This document shows, piece by piece, positions 55,521 to 64,000 of a stretch of DNA of 64,000 bases. The stretch covers positions 40,620,685 through 40,684,684 of the forward strand of contig OZ038391.1 in the NCBI GenBank assembly GCA_964036045.1, given 5' to 3'. Under the pieces are notes generated by a model. It saw only the letters and a list, made by a program, of their open reading frames with translations, did not search any database and was not told the origin of the DNA. This DNA comes from Eutreptiella sp. 'Long Island Sound 2002'. Lineage: Eukaryota; Euglenozoa; Euglenophyceae; Eutreptiales; Eutreptiaceae. Position numbers and translations under genes: made by a program. Positions within the stretch are counted from its first letter, which is position 1. Each line of letters opens with the position of its first letter.

Positions 55521-57671
55521 ATGAGCATGGAAGAACTTCGTCAGAACCTCCGTGTTGAGGATGTGCTGCATATCAACCGGGTGGAGGACGGAGAGTCAGG
55601 ACTGCTGTTGGTGGTCCTGCATGAGAAGCAAGAGATCTCAGGGGTCAAGATCGACAATTATGTGAACTCATTTCCACTGATGTACTCTGTCCTGCAAGGC
55701 AGGATGTCGCCCAACACCGACCTCCCTCTGCTTATTGCCAAGTACCCCCAGTTCTCATGGTTGACCTTCGGTGAGGTGCTGCAGCAAGTCGCCCAAATGC
55801 TGTCAACGGCCACCAAAAGTGACATTCAGCGTATGGTAGCCGAGATCCTGAGCCTAGTGGTGGCTAAGGATGTGGCCGACAGTTTGCGCAAGAAGCTTGG
55901 TCCCAAGCCAGAAATGATTGTCGACCTCCTCAATGGCGATGTGGCTGCAGTGGACAAAGGCAGGGTCCTGTTGGGGTGCCTGTGGTTCCACATGGCAGTT
56001 GCCAGATGGGTGGCGAAGCGAAATGGCAAAGACCTTTCTTGGCAGCTCGCAGTTCAGCCGGACAAACTCGTGCCTGTTGGCACCTTCGTGTCCGAGCCCA
56101 AGCTGCAGGCATCTCTGGCAGGGTGCTGGCCCAAGCCGGAAGCTCCAATCCCGAGCGTGGCAGCCATTATGAACCCAGACCTACCAAAGCGCCCGGAAGA
56201 GGACGTGTCGGGCTCCAATTCTTCAGGGGGGCCTGCTGGCCCTGAAATGGGACTCCCTACAGCAGAGGCCGAACTCCTGACCATGGCAGAGGTCCTCAAG
56301 AAGGTGATCGCAGCAGTGGAGGACGTCCCGAAGGACAAAATGCCTATGGCAACAGGGCACCTTGAGACCCTATTATCCAGCTTCAAGTCCACGCAAGGAC
56401 TGACGATCATTATGAAGAGGATTACGGACGCAGCACAGCTCTCCTCATGCCTCAGCAGCTTTGCGTGGCCGATTGGGGCGGAGAACGTCAAGGTGAGGGC
56501 GGTGCTGCTGGCCTGGCTGAAGTACCTTCAGACATCAGGAGCAACAGAGGCGAACCCCGCAGCAAAGTCCAAATATCTTTCTGAAATTCTTACCATCCCG
56601 CACAAGGCCAACTCAGCCACGGAAAAAGGGCTGGACTGGCCTGATCTGGCTTGTCAATTTGCAGTCGGGCTGCTGGCGATCTCAGAGGAAGCGGCCAAGG
56701 TCTTCCCGGTTGAGAAAGTGAAGGACTGGCCCACCTTTGCTGACGCAATCATCCCAGCACTGTCAGTCTTCAGTCAAGCACCCCAACTGCGCGCGCTAGT
56801 AGATCTAGCCAGGAAGGTTACAGTCTCTGGCGATAAGCCCTCCTGGGCTGCAGATGTGCTAAAGGAGCTGCAGGCCTCCCTCGGTGGTCCTGCCAAGGCA
56901 ACGGATGCTAGTCTCGTGATGAGGTCGGATTTGGCTGAGAGCGATCAAACTCTGGTGAAAGTATCCCTTGATGGGACAGGGACAGTGCCGTGGCCTGTGT
57001 TCCTCACGGCGGTGTCTGTGTTTGTCGGGTGTAATGTTCCGGCCCTGGCCTCGGCAGAGTCCCAGAAAGGCAAAGGCCGCTGCGTGCATCAACTCACAGT
57101 TAGAGTGCCCACGAGTCAGCTGCAGGCAGTAGCGAAACACAGAAAGAAATGGCAGCTTCCCATAGGAGCCGGCTCCACGGTCACCATGGAAATTCTCGAG
57201 AACCCGCTGAATCCCCCCAAGACCCCCCCATCCTCCCACAACATGTCAGCTCTCTGGGCTTTGGGTGAGGTGCAGCAATCACCGACGGAGCCGAGCAAGG
57301 GCAGTAAAGGAGGTAAAAGTGGCAAGCAAGGGTGGGACTCCTGGGCCTGGGACAACAGGTCCACCTGGGAACGCCAGTGGGAGCGTCCCTGGGAACGGTA
57401 GTCATGGGGAAAAGGTCCCTCACACGAGCCCCCCTCGCTGTATAATGACAGGCCCTCTAAGAGACAGAGGCGAGACTCTCCGAATCGCAGCCCATCGCCT
57501 GCTGGTCCAGAAGATAGGCCTCGCAGGAGTGACAGCCGAGCCTCCCAGCGGTCAGTCCCAAGGTATGACAGACCACAACACTCAGGTTCACATCATGTGG
57601 ACAGGCCTCTGGAGGGATCCGCTGCCACTCACCGAGATGGCAATGGCTGGAGAGGTCCCGGGAACCTGTGA
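55521..57671 (+). pseudogene. LINE copy 4 ORF1, premature TAG
   Basis: Homologous to the 716-aa ORF1. Codon 627 (57399-57401) is TAG where the other copies have CAG, cutting off 90 residues including the basic RS-rich tail. Downstream the frame is otherwise intact to the normal TGA at 57669-57671, in frame with ORF2. Confidence 0.9.
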
Positions 57672-57737
57672 TATCCTCCCAATGTTCCCAGCCTGTCGAC
57701 TGTCCCCCTGCTCCCCGCAGCCGTCATTTCAGGCTTT

Positions 57738-60700
57738 ATGTCAGTGAAACGGTCCGAACGTGTGGCCGATGCTGTGGCAGACATTTTGTCTTGGGCCACA
57801 GAGTTACTGAAGTCACTGCCAGAGCAGCCGGTGCTGTCAAGTGGTGTTGCCGAGGCATGTAGTCTCTGTGGAACATTCTTCCACAATTTCAGAGAATTCT
57901 GCCCTGAGTGTGGCTCGGGCAACCGAACGAGTCTCAAGGGCTGGACAGCGGAGTGTATCCCCTCAGTGGTTACGAAATCGGTATGCAGGAGCCTTGATCT
58001 TGCCAAAAGCATAGTGGGCCGTATGCCTAGACAACACTTAAGGTGGGCAGTGCAGCTAGTGAGGGACTGGGCTTCTATACTCAGCTCAATGTCGCACAGG
58101 CTTTGGAGTTGTGCGGTGTCCCCCCCCCTCTTGGTCTCTTCCCACCTCTGTGTGTGGGTGATCTCTGAACCTACCTGGACCAGTCCTAGCCAGACTGGTG
58201 TCTCTCAGTCAGGTCTTCCAGTGGCTGGAGTCTCCACGGTTGAAGAGATCTGGCACGAGACGTCCAGGTGTCCGCTGATTCTAGGGCCGGATTGCCGTAG
58301 TTGTCAGCAACCTCTTTTATTCTCATGCGAAGTCAGCCTGCCCTTTGACTGGAGTGCAAGTGTAGCGAAAGCAGTGTGCGTATCTCTGGCAGGTATTTCC
58401 CCGACAAAGGAACAGGCCAGCCGGTCTGTCATCTGTCATGGCAGTATCACACTGCATGATACGTTGCTGGTTTCGGCTGGGAAGCGCATATCCTGCTCGC
58501 ATCAGCCGGCGGAGGAGCCATGGACAGGCCCCTTTGTTGTGTCAGCAAGTCAAGAGGAACCCCCCTCCCATCAACGGCTAGAGCCGCAGACAGAGTCTAA
58601 GGCTATAACTTTTATGACATTGAACTGTGGTGGAGCCATGAGAAAAGTTCCTGATGTCATCTCCCTTGCCGAGAGTCAAGGTGCCGACGCAGTGGCGCTG
58701 CAGGAACTATGGGAAGGCTTCGATCCTTCAGGTTTCTTTGGGACCAGGTACTGTGTAGTGTATGACGAAGTGCGTGAGAGAGCGGCAGGACTGTGTATTT
58801 TGCTGTTGTATAGGCTGGTTGAATTGTCTGGTGGAGTGACCAGTATCAGGCGACACTCAGTAGAGGACGCCTTAATCGTAGAGCTCTCCCTGGCATCTGG
58901 GGGAGTTCTGAAATTTGCCAATATCTACTTGAGGCCAGGGCAGGATCTCGAAGTTTGGAAGCACATCCAAACTCTCGTAGCCAAACACAAGCCGAAAAAA
59001 GGGGAAACCATGGTATTGGGTGGTGACTTCAATGAACGTTTGTCTGGTCACAGGCATGGCAGAGTGGCCAGAGCCCTAGCCGCCTCAGGGTGTTGGTCTT
59101 TTCTCCATGTGCCCTACCAGCTTGGTCAGTATACCAACTTTGTAGTGCGAAGTGGTAGTCTCTCTCAGAGGGAAATAGACTTTGTCCTCATCCCAGTTGA
59201 TTCGGGTCTGCAGCTAACGGCCAAAGCAGTTGTGCCTGGAGTCAGCACCCATGGTGCAGTGGTGTGTGAGTTCTCCCTGCCAGAAAATTTTCACTACGTG
59301 AAAAACGGGAGTCTCAAGAAATTCAATTTCAGAAAGGCCAGCCCTACCTCAGTGACTAGGCTTGCAGCTCATGCCTCCCTTTTTCTGTGGCTGGGGAGGG
59401 TGCATGGGCTACACCCCGACGCGATCCTGGAGGGCTATCATGAACTGGCCAGGGGCTTCATTCCCCCCCACGTCGGCAGGGTAGAGGGTTCCGAAGCAGA
59501 CGTCCTCAGGCGTCAGGAAGTCAAGGCCCTTCTGGGCGACGCAGTGGCCGCGGAGCGCGTCAAAAAATGGAAACAGCGGCAGAGGGACCAAGCGTGCAGA
59601 AATAACCTAGGTCTCTCAGCCTCGCTGGTTGGTGAAGTGGCGGTGACGGGTCTCACCTCGAAATTCTTCAAGCAGAAGAAATCATCCTTCAAAGTGGTGA
59701 CCCAAGTGAGTCGTGACGGGAAAGTGTTCTGCACCTCCCCCCAGGAATTCAAAACAGAGGCCAGGAAGCAGGCCATGGAACTGTACTCGCTGAGGCATCT
59801 CCGAATGGACAGCTGCTCTCTTGCCATGCCCCCCCAGTGCGTCTACGACCCTTCCTTTCCGACGGATGACCTGTCGATGTCTGACTGGAGCCTTTATTGT
59901 AGTGTGCGATCTCCCTTCCCGTCTCAACTAGCGCTGGAGGTGTTGGGGTCTGGTTCCTGCAGTGCCCCCATATCCCGTGAGGAGTGGGACCGCCAATGCA
60001 GAAAAGGGGGGTCAGAGGCCACCTCCAGGGACGAGTTCCCTAATGCCGTAGTGAAACTGCTCAGCGGCTTTGCCACTGAAGTGGTTCTGCAGTGGTCCAG
60101 ACAGCTCAGGACAGGCGTACACAGTTTTTTCCTGCATGCGGCACTACATCTGTGCTTACTCAAAAAAGAGCCATATTGGCTTATAAGAAACAGCAGGCCC
60201 ATCATTCTGGAGCCTGATATAAAAAGAAAAGAATCATCAGCGATGTTTCAGAGGTTCATGTCCCGCGGAGAGGCAACGGGTTTCATACCACCGTGGACAT
60301 TTTCGTACAGAAAGGAAATTACCCCCCTTTTTCTCGCCATCCTGGTGCGCTGGTTTACCGCGTACTGGGCGCTGAACAACGGACACATATACTGTGGCGA
60401 CTGGGACGAGAGCAACGCTTTCTGCAACGTCTCCCGCCCCAGTCTCTCAGAAGTCCTGCAGGAAAACCCCTCCCTGGACGTGGGTGAGTGGGTGGACTGG
60501 TTTTTCTCTTCCTTCCAGGTTTTCCTGCAGACCCCGTACGGGCTGGCGCCGCCGTACAGGCTGAAACAGGGAGGCACACAGGGAGACAGCATGGGGGTCG
60601 GATCGTACATGATACCCAGAATCCTGAGGTCTCTGGCGCTGTACCGCAAGGTTCCAGCGCCTGAGCATCCGGGTCTCCCAGGGGTAAGAATCCCCGAGCT

Positions 60701-62903
60701 GATTTTTTCAGACGATGGCAGGTTATTCGGTTTGAACAAAGCAGACTTTGTATGTGTTCTGAATGAATGTACTTCTCTAGCCAATGATGCCGGCGCATCC
60801 CCGAATGCGTCCAAACTGCAGTGTTTCCTTATTAAATTTGTAGATGGACGCCTCGTCTACGCAGCAGATGAAGTGTTCTGTCGGCTAGGGCAGTTCCCGA
60901 TGAAGAAGGGTGGGTTCAAAATCGTCGGAGTGCCGTGTGTCATGGGTGAATGCCTACGAGCTGATAGAGATAAAGTAGGGGACAAGTTGAGGGCAGTCAG
61001 GAGGTCCATCACTCAGCACAGGCCGTCCTGTATCCTGGCGCTTAGGTGTCTCATGGCGTATGCGGTTTCCTCCACAGATTTCAAGTTCACTGTAGTACCA
61101 GTGCCAGCGGAGTTTTGTGAACCCCTGCAAGTAACGGTTCGGCAACTGCAAGTAACGGTTCGGCAATGTGCGCGCACTGCTCTGTCACTGCCATCCTGGT
61201 TTTCGGATGTCCTGCTCAGTGCCCCAATCTCAGCTGGTGGGTTAGGATTCCCGGTCCTGCATATCAGGCTGAGTCTGCAGCGAACGCTCGTTACCTTGCA
61301 AGCGGCGTGCTCACGGAGCGTCTACACCAGGGGTATCGTTAGGGCCCTTCTGTATGACAGCCAGTGGCAGCGATTACCAGGGTCTGACCCGCAGGTGCTC
61401 TGTGACGAGTTACGGCGGAGAGGCCTATACATCAGTGTGTCTCCCGACTTGGAAGTGACAGAAGCCCCTGTGCATGGTGCGTGGTACCGGAAGGTGCAGG
61501 GACATCATGTTGTCGCTGTGTCCGATGGATCAGCGACGCGCACAGCAGTGGGCTGTGCTGTGGTCTTCCTGGATGCCTCAGGAGTGTGTGGTGCGTTCTG
61601 GTGTCACTGGTGTGTCGAGGATCCTGATGCCCAAGTGGCAGAATGGTTTGGGAAACTATTGGCAGTTCACAAGGCTAGGGAAGCTGGAGCGCCCAAGTGC
61701 CTGTTCTTGGCAGACTGCACGAGTGCAGCAGTAAATGAAGGGGTGACGAAATCGTCAGGCTCCCATGTGCTGGACAGCTGCATCAGGAGTGTGGTGTCCA
61801 TAGTGAACCAACAGGGCTATGAGGAAGGCTATGTCCAAGCCCAACATGACTCCGGCAGGAGAACGGAAGTGGCCCAGGCGCAAGCGCTAGCGCACGACCT
61901 TTCACAAACACCGGGGGTCCAGCCTCAGGGCGCTGTCCTTCCCCTGCTACCCCTCCTTTCACTGCATGCAGTGCTTCTTAAGTCAGGCAAAGTATGTCTG
62001 CGACCCGCCAATGTCCTGTCGGCCATCTATGATGCGGAGGTTCTTGCCTCGAGGCCTCAATTTCTGTCCAGGTATTTCAGCCAGACAGGCTCAGCATGGG
62101 CACCCCTGGTGATCGAAGCCAAGATATCTAATGAGGTGATCAGGGCGAGTGTGTGGCTGCGGTCAGCCACGGGGCTGCGCGAATACCCCCGATCCCCGTA
62201 CTGCCCGTTCTGCAAAGCCTCGGTGCAGGACTGGGGCCAACATCTGTTTCAGAACTGCCTCAAAGTGTGTGCAGCAGTGCATCGTGCTTTTTGGGACCTG
62301 CTTCAAGACATGCAATTAGATGGATGGACAGTGGAAATGCAAAGTCTCACACAGGCAAGGGTCTCAGTCGAGTCAGTAAGCCTCCTGGTCAGGCTTGTGC
62401 ATGATGATCATGTGGGCCAAGGGGAGGGAACCCTGTGGGTTACAACCTCAGGGCTCATCTATATGCCACACAGCATGCAGTCCAAAACCTTGATCTCCCG
62501 TGTTCAATCTCTCTCCCTAGTGTTCCTGCATACGCTGCAACACGTGCTCTGGTCTGACTCCGTGATAGAGCCACTGCAGCAATCAGAAATGGTGCCAGCT
62601 GGGCTCACCAGGCCCTGGGGTCTTGCGGTGTTCATCAGCTTCATGGTGGGGGCGGTCTCATCGGCTCAACTCAACCCTCCTGAGTCGCGTCCTCCATGGG
62701 TGAGGGTGGTGCCTACGGCCCGAACCGTCGTCTATGAACCGGGTCAGTGTTCACGTGATCCACTCTCAGTAACCATAGGACATGCACCGAGTGAGTGGCC
62801 CAGGGATTTTCGGATCTGCCTGGGACCGTGGACAGTGGAATGGGACGACATCCCAGGACAAGTGGACCTCCGAGAACTGGCGCATACACTGAAACTGGCT
62901 TGA
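57738..62903 (+). CDS. LINE copy 4 ORF2 polyprotein (1721 aa), intact
   Basis: Same domain order and catalytic residues as copy 3: zinc ribbon C41/C44/C55/C58, endonuclease, RT with KQGGTQGDS and FSDDG, RNase H and CCHC. It is seven residues longer because 21 bp at 61125-61145 are repeated at 61146-61166, so LQVTVRQ occurs twice just after the RT core. The duplication lies between RT and RNase H, so activity could survive. Codon 331-335 region reads DPSGFF rather than DPSDFF. Without a functional ORF1 of its own, this copy would depend on another copy. Confidence 0.93.
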   Translation: MSVKRSERVADAVADILSWATELLKSLPEQPVLSSGVAEACSLCGTFFHNFREFCPECGSGNRTSLKGWTAECIPSVVTKSVCRSLDLAKSIVGRMPRQHLRWAVQLVRDWASILSSMSHRLWSCAVSPPLLVSSHLCVWVISEPTWTSPSQTGVSQSGLPVAGVSTVEEIWHETSRCPLILGPDCRSCQQPLLFSCEVSLPFDWSASVAKAVCVSLAGISPTKEQASRSVICHGSITLHDTLLVSAGKRISCSHQPAEEPWTGPFVVSASQEEPPSHQRLEPQTESKAITFMTLNCGGAMRKVPDVISLAESQGADAVALQELWEGFDPSGFFGTRYCVVYDEVRERAAGLCILLLYRLVELSGGVTSIRRHSVEDALIVELSLASGGVLKFANIYLRPGQDLEVWKHIQTLVAKHKPKKGETMVLGGDFNERLSGHRHGRVARALAASGCWSFLHVPYQLGQYTNFVVRSGSLSQREIDFVLIPVDSGLQLTAKAVVPGVSTHGAVVCEFSLPENFHYVKNGSLKKFNFRKASPTSVTRLAAHASLFLWLGRVHGLHPDAILEGYHELARGFIPPHVGRVEGSEADVLRRQEVKALLGDAVAAERVKKWKQRQRDQACRNNLGLSASLVGEVAVTGLTSKFFKQKKSSFKVVTQVSRDGKVFCTSPQEFKTEARKQAMELYSLRHLRMDSCSLAMPPQCVYDPSFPTDDLSMSDWSLYCSVRSPFPSQLALEVLGSGSCSAPISREEWDRQCRKGGSEATSRDEFPNAVVKLLSGFATEVVLQWSRQLRTGVHSFFLHAALHLCLLKKEPYWLIRNSRPIILEPDIKRKESSAMFQRFMSRGEATGFIPPWTFSYRKEITPLFLAILVRWFTAYWALNNGHIYCGDWDESNAFCNVSRPSLSEVLQENPSLDVGEWVDWFFSSFQVFLQTPYGLAPPYRLKQGGTQGDSMGVGSYMIPRILRSLALYRKVPAPEHPGLPGVRIPELIFSDDGRLFGLNKADFVCVLNECTSLANDAGASPNASKLQCFLIKFVDGRLVYAADEVFCRLGQFPMKKGGFKIVGVPCVMGECLRADRDKVGDKLRAVRRSITQHRPSCILALRCLMAYAVSSTDFKFTVVPVPAEFCEPLQVTVRQLQVTVRQCARTALSLPSWFSDVLLSAPISAGGLGFPVLHIRLSLQRTLVTLQAACSRSVYTRGIVRALLYDSQWQRLPGSDPQVLCDELRRRGLYISVSPDLEVTEAPVHGAWYRKVQGHHVVAVSDGSATRTAVGCAVVFLDASGVCGAFWCHWCVEDPDAQVAEWFGKLLAVHKAREAGAPKCLFLADCTSAAVNEGVTKSSGSHVLDSCIRSVVSIVNQQGYEEGYVQAQHDSGRRTEVAQAQALAHDLSQTPGVQPQGAVLPLLPLLSLHAVLLKSGKVCLRPANVLSAIYDAEVLASRPQFLSRYFSQTGSAWAPLVIEAKISNEVIRASVWLRSATGLREYPRSPYCPFCKASVQDWGQHLFQNCLKVCAAVHRAFWDLLQDMQLDGWTVEMQSLTQARVSVESVSLLVRLVHDDHVGQGEGTLWVTTSGLIYMPHSMQSKTLISRVQSLSLVFLHTLQHVLWSDSVIEPLQQSEMVPAGLTRPWGLAVFISFMVGAVSSAQLNPPESRPPWVRVVPTARTVVYEPGQCSRDPLSVTIGHAPSEWPRDFRICLGPWTVEWDDIPGQVDLRELAHTLKLA

Positions 62904-63015
62904 ATTGGATTTTGCATCTACGTGCTCGTGGGGTGAACATCAATCCGTGGGGACGTGAGGTCAGTGGCAATCGTTCACTGGCGCTGGAGGCCCCAAAACC
63001 TGAACTGAACTGAAC

Positions 63016-63315
63016 TGGTGGTGGTGGTGGTGGTGGTGGTGGTGGTGGTGGTGGTGGTTGTGGTGGTGGTGGTGGTGGTGGTGGTGGTGGTGGTGGTGGT
63101 GGTGGTGGTGGTGGTGGTGGTGGTGGTGGTGGTGGTGGTGGTGGTGGTGGTGGTGGTGGTGGTGGTGGTGGTGGTGGTGGTGGTGGTGGTGGTGGTGGTG
63201 GTGGTGGTGGTGGTGGTGGTGGTGGTGGTGGTGGTGGTGGTGGTGGTGGTGGTGGTGGTGGTGGTGGTGGTGGTGGTGGTGGTGGTGGTGGTGGTGGTGG
63301 TGGTGGTGGTGGTGG
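63016..63315 (+). repeat. (TGG)n tract 11
   Basis: About 300 bp of TGG with one GGTTGTGG interruption near 63057-63061. The end reads GGTGG then CGTCGTC. Confidence 0.98.
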
Positions 63316-63635
63316 CGTCGTCAGGCCAGGAAGTCCTGCCACCAGCTCAGGGCACCCCCCTGGGCCAAAGGTGCAGCCTGTGACGGGCAGACACACCACT
63401 GCCTTACCAAGTGTCTGCGACGCCCCTCCGGCTGGGACGAATCCCTCTGGAAGTGGGCCCGAGAGCCTGAGATGAAGGTGTCGCTGGCTGGACTTGTCCT
63501 CTGGCACGCACCATTGACTGCTAGGCTGGTAGTGCGGCCTCTCAGTGGTTTCAGCCAACGCACATCCGTGGGGACGTGAGGTCTGTGGCAACGTTCACAG
63601 GCGCTGGAGGCCCCAAAACCTGATCTGATCTGATC
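63316..63635 (+). mobile_element. 320-bp non-autonomous LINE partner, copy 4
   Basis: Exactly 320 bp and nearly identical to copies 1 and 3, except that its end has three CTGAT pentamers instead of CTGAC before CTGG. Confidence 0.87.
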
Positions 63636-63780
63636 TGGTGGTGGTGGTGGTGGTGGTGGTGGTGGTGGTGGTGGTGGTGGTGGTGGTGGTGGTGGTGGTG
63701 GTGGTGGTGGTGGTGGTGGTGGTGGTGGTGGTGGTGGTGGTGGTGGTGGTGGTGGTGGTGGTGGTGGTGGTGGTGGTGGT
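63636..63780 (+). repeat. (TGG)n tract 12
   Basis: 145 bp of perfect TGG after the CTGAT-type end. Confidence 0.98.
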
Positions 63781-64000
63781 CCAAGTCAGGCCGGGCTCGC
63801 CCGCCACCAGTCCTGGGTACCCCCCAAGGCCAGAGGTGCAGCCTGTGAGGGGCAGGCACACCACTGCCAAACAAAGTGCTCCCCAGGGCCCCCCATGCCC
63901 CCAACCCTCTCGCAACAGGTCCCAAAGGCCAACGTCAGAACAAAAGGGCGCACGCCCATAGGTAACAAAGAGCACGTGCAACGAAAACAAAAAGTGGTAG
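63781..64000 (+). mobile_element. partial element related to the 320-bp family, cut by window end
   Basis: After TGG the sequence CCAAGTCAGGCCGGGCTCGC, then GAGGTGCAGCCTGTGAGGGG and CACACCACTGCC, is collinear with the first ~100 bp of the 320-bp elements but clearly diverged. It then leaves that similarity. It may be a second, older non-autonomous family, or the leader of a related LINE whose body lies beyond the window. Confidence 0.5.

Larger units (their letters stand above)
54526..63015 (+). mobile_element. LINE copy 4 (8.49 kb), full length, ORF1 nonsense
   Basis: Same 5' start and single leader unit as copy 2. ORF2 is intact and has a 21-bp in-frame duplication; ORF1 carries one premature TAG. 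It ends with CTGAA pentamers, CTGG and (TGG)n. Confidence 0.94.

Noticed and set aside
22008-63961. Poly-His, poly-Thr, poly-Pro, poly-Val, poly-Gly and poly-Trp open frames
   Set aside because: Translations of (TGG)n in its six frames; no independent coding evidence.
24058-64000. LTR retrotransposons or a repeated host gene family as the explanation for the long ORFs
   Set aside because: No terminal repeats, integrase or protease. The APE-like endonuclease plus RT plus RNase H order and the 5'-truncated copy are typical of LINEs.

Overview
The window is eukaryotic, repeat-dominated, accessory-type DNA with no recognisable host gene, rRNA or tRNA. The only clear protein-coding sequence belongs to non-LTR (LINE-type) retrotransposons with an APE-like endonuclease, a reverse transcriptase, an RNase H and a C-terminal CCHC zinc motif. 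I cannot name the organism. Long simple repeats, TTAGGG-like tracts, G-rich tracts and LINEs with an RNase H domain fit the nuclear genome of a unicellular alga or other protist. That is a weak inference.

Layout. 1-4634 is a 25-bp minisatellite with block-wise higher-order structure, followed by a decayed flank and a CA-type microsatellite (to 5073). 5074-8559 holds nothing I recognise. 8560-12680 is a scrambled, partly palindromic mosaic of one repeat family, including a strong inverted repeat with about 550-bp arms. 12683-21896 is mixed non-coding DNA: GT tracts, a 384-bp element with 40-bp terminal inverted repeats (MITE-like), a dense G-run cluster, inward-facing telomere-like motifs, and a few minus-strand open stretches that could be exons but cannot be confirmed. 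21897-24260 holds an 88-bp minisatellite in which a TGG run has expanded, two copies of a TGG-TGAG-flanked segment, and a roughly 100-bp tandem repeat with an inverted fragment.

24261-64000 is a head-to-tail array in which every element boundary is a (TGG)n tract of 109-566 bp. In order: a 320-bp non-autonomous element, LINE copy 1, LINE copy 2, a 320-bp element, a 5'-truncated LINE, a 320-bp element, LINE copy 3, LINE copy 4, a 320-bp element, and a related partial element at the window edge. All have the same orientation. Copy 3 has both ORFs intact. Copy 1 has intact ORF1 but a frameshifted ORF2. Copy 4 has an intact ORF2 but a nonsense codon in ORF1. Copy 2 is broken in both.

How it fits together. 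The likely model is a LINE that inserts into TGG microsatellites and itself carries a TGG tail, so each insertion supplies the next target and the array grows by tandem addition. The 320-bp elements combine LINE-leader-like and LINE 3'-end sequence without coding sequence, so they look like parasites mobilised by the LINE proteins. Three further features stand out. ORF1 and ORF2 lie in one reading frame, separated by a single TGA plus 22 sense codons in all four copies. The 3' end carries three identical pentamers (CTGAA, CTGAC or CTGAT) whose last base changes together. The 5' leader is duplicated in a monomer-like way in some copies.
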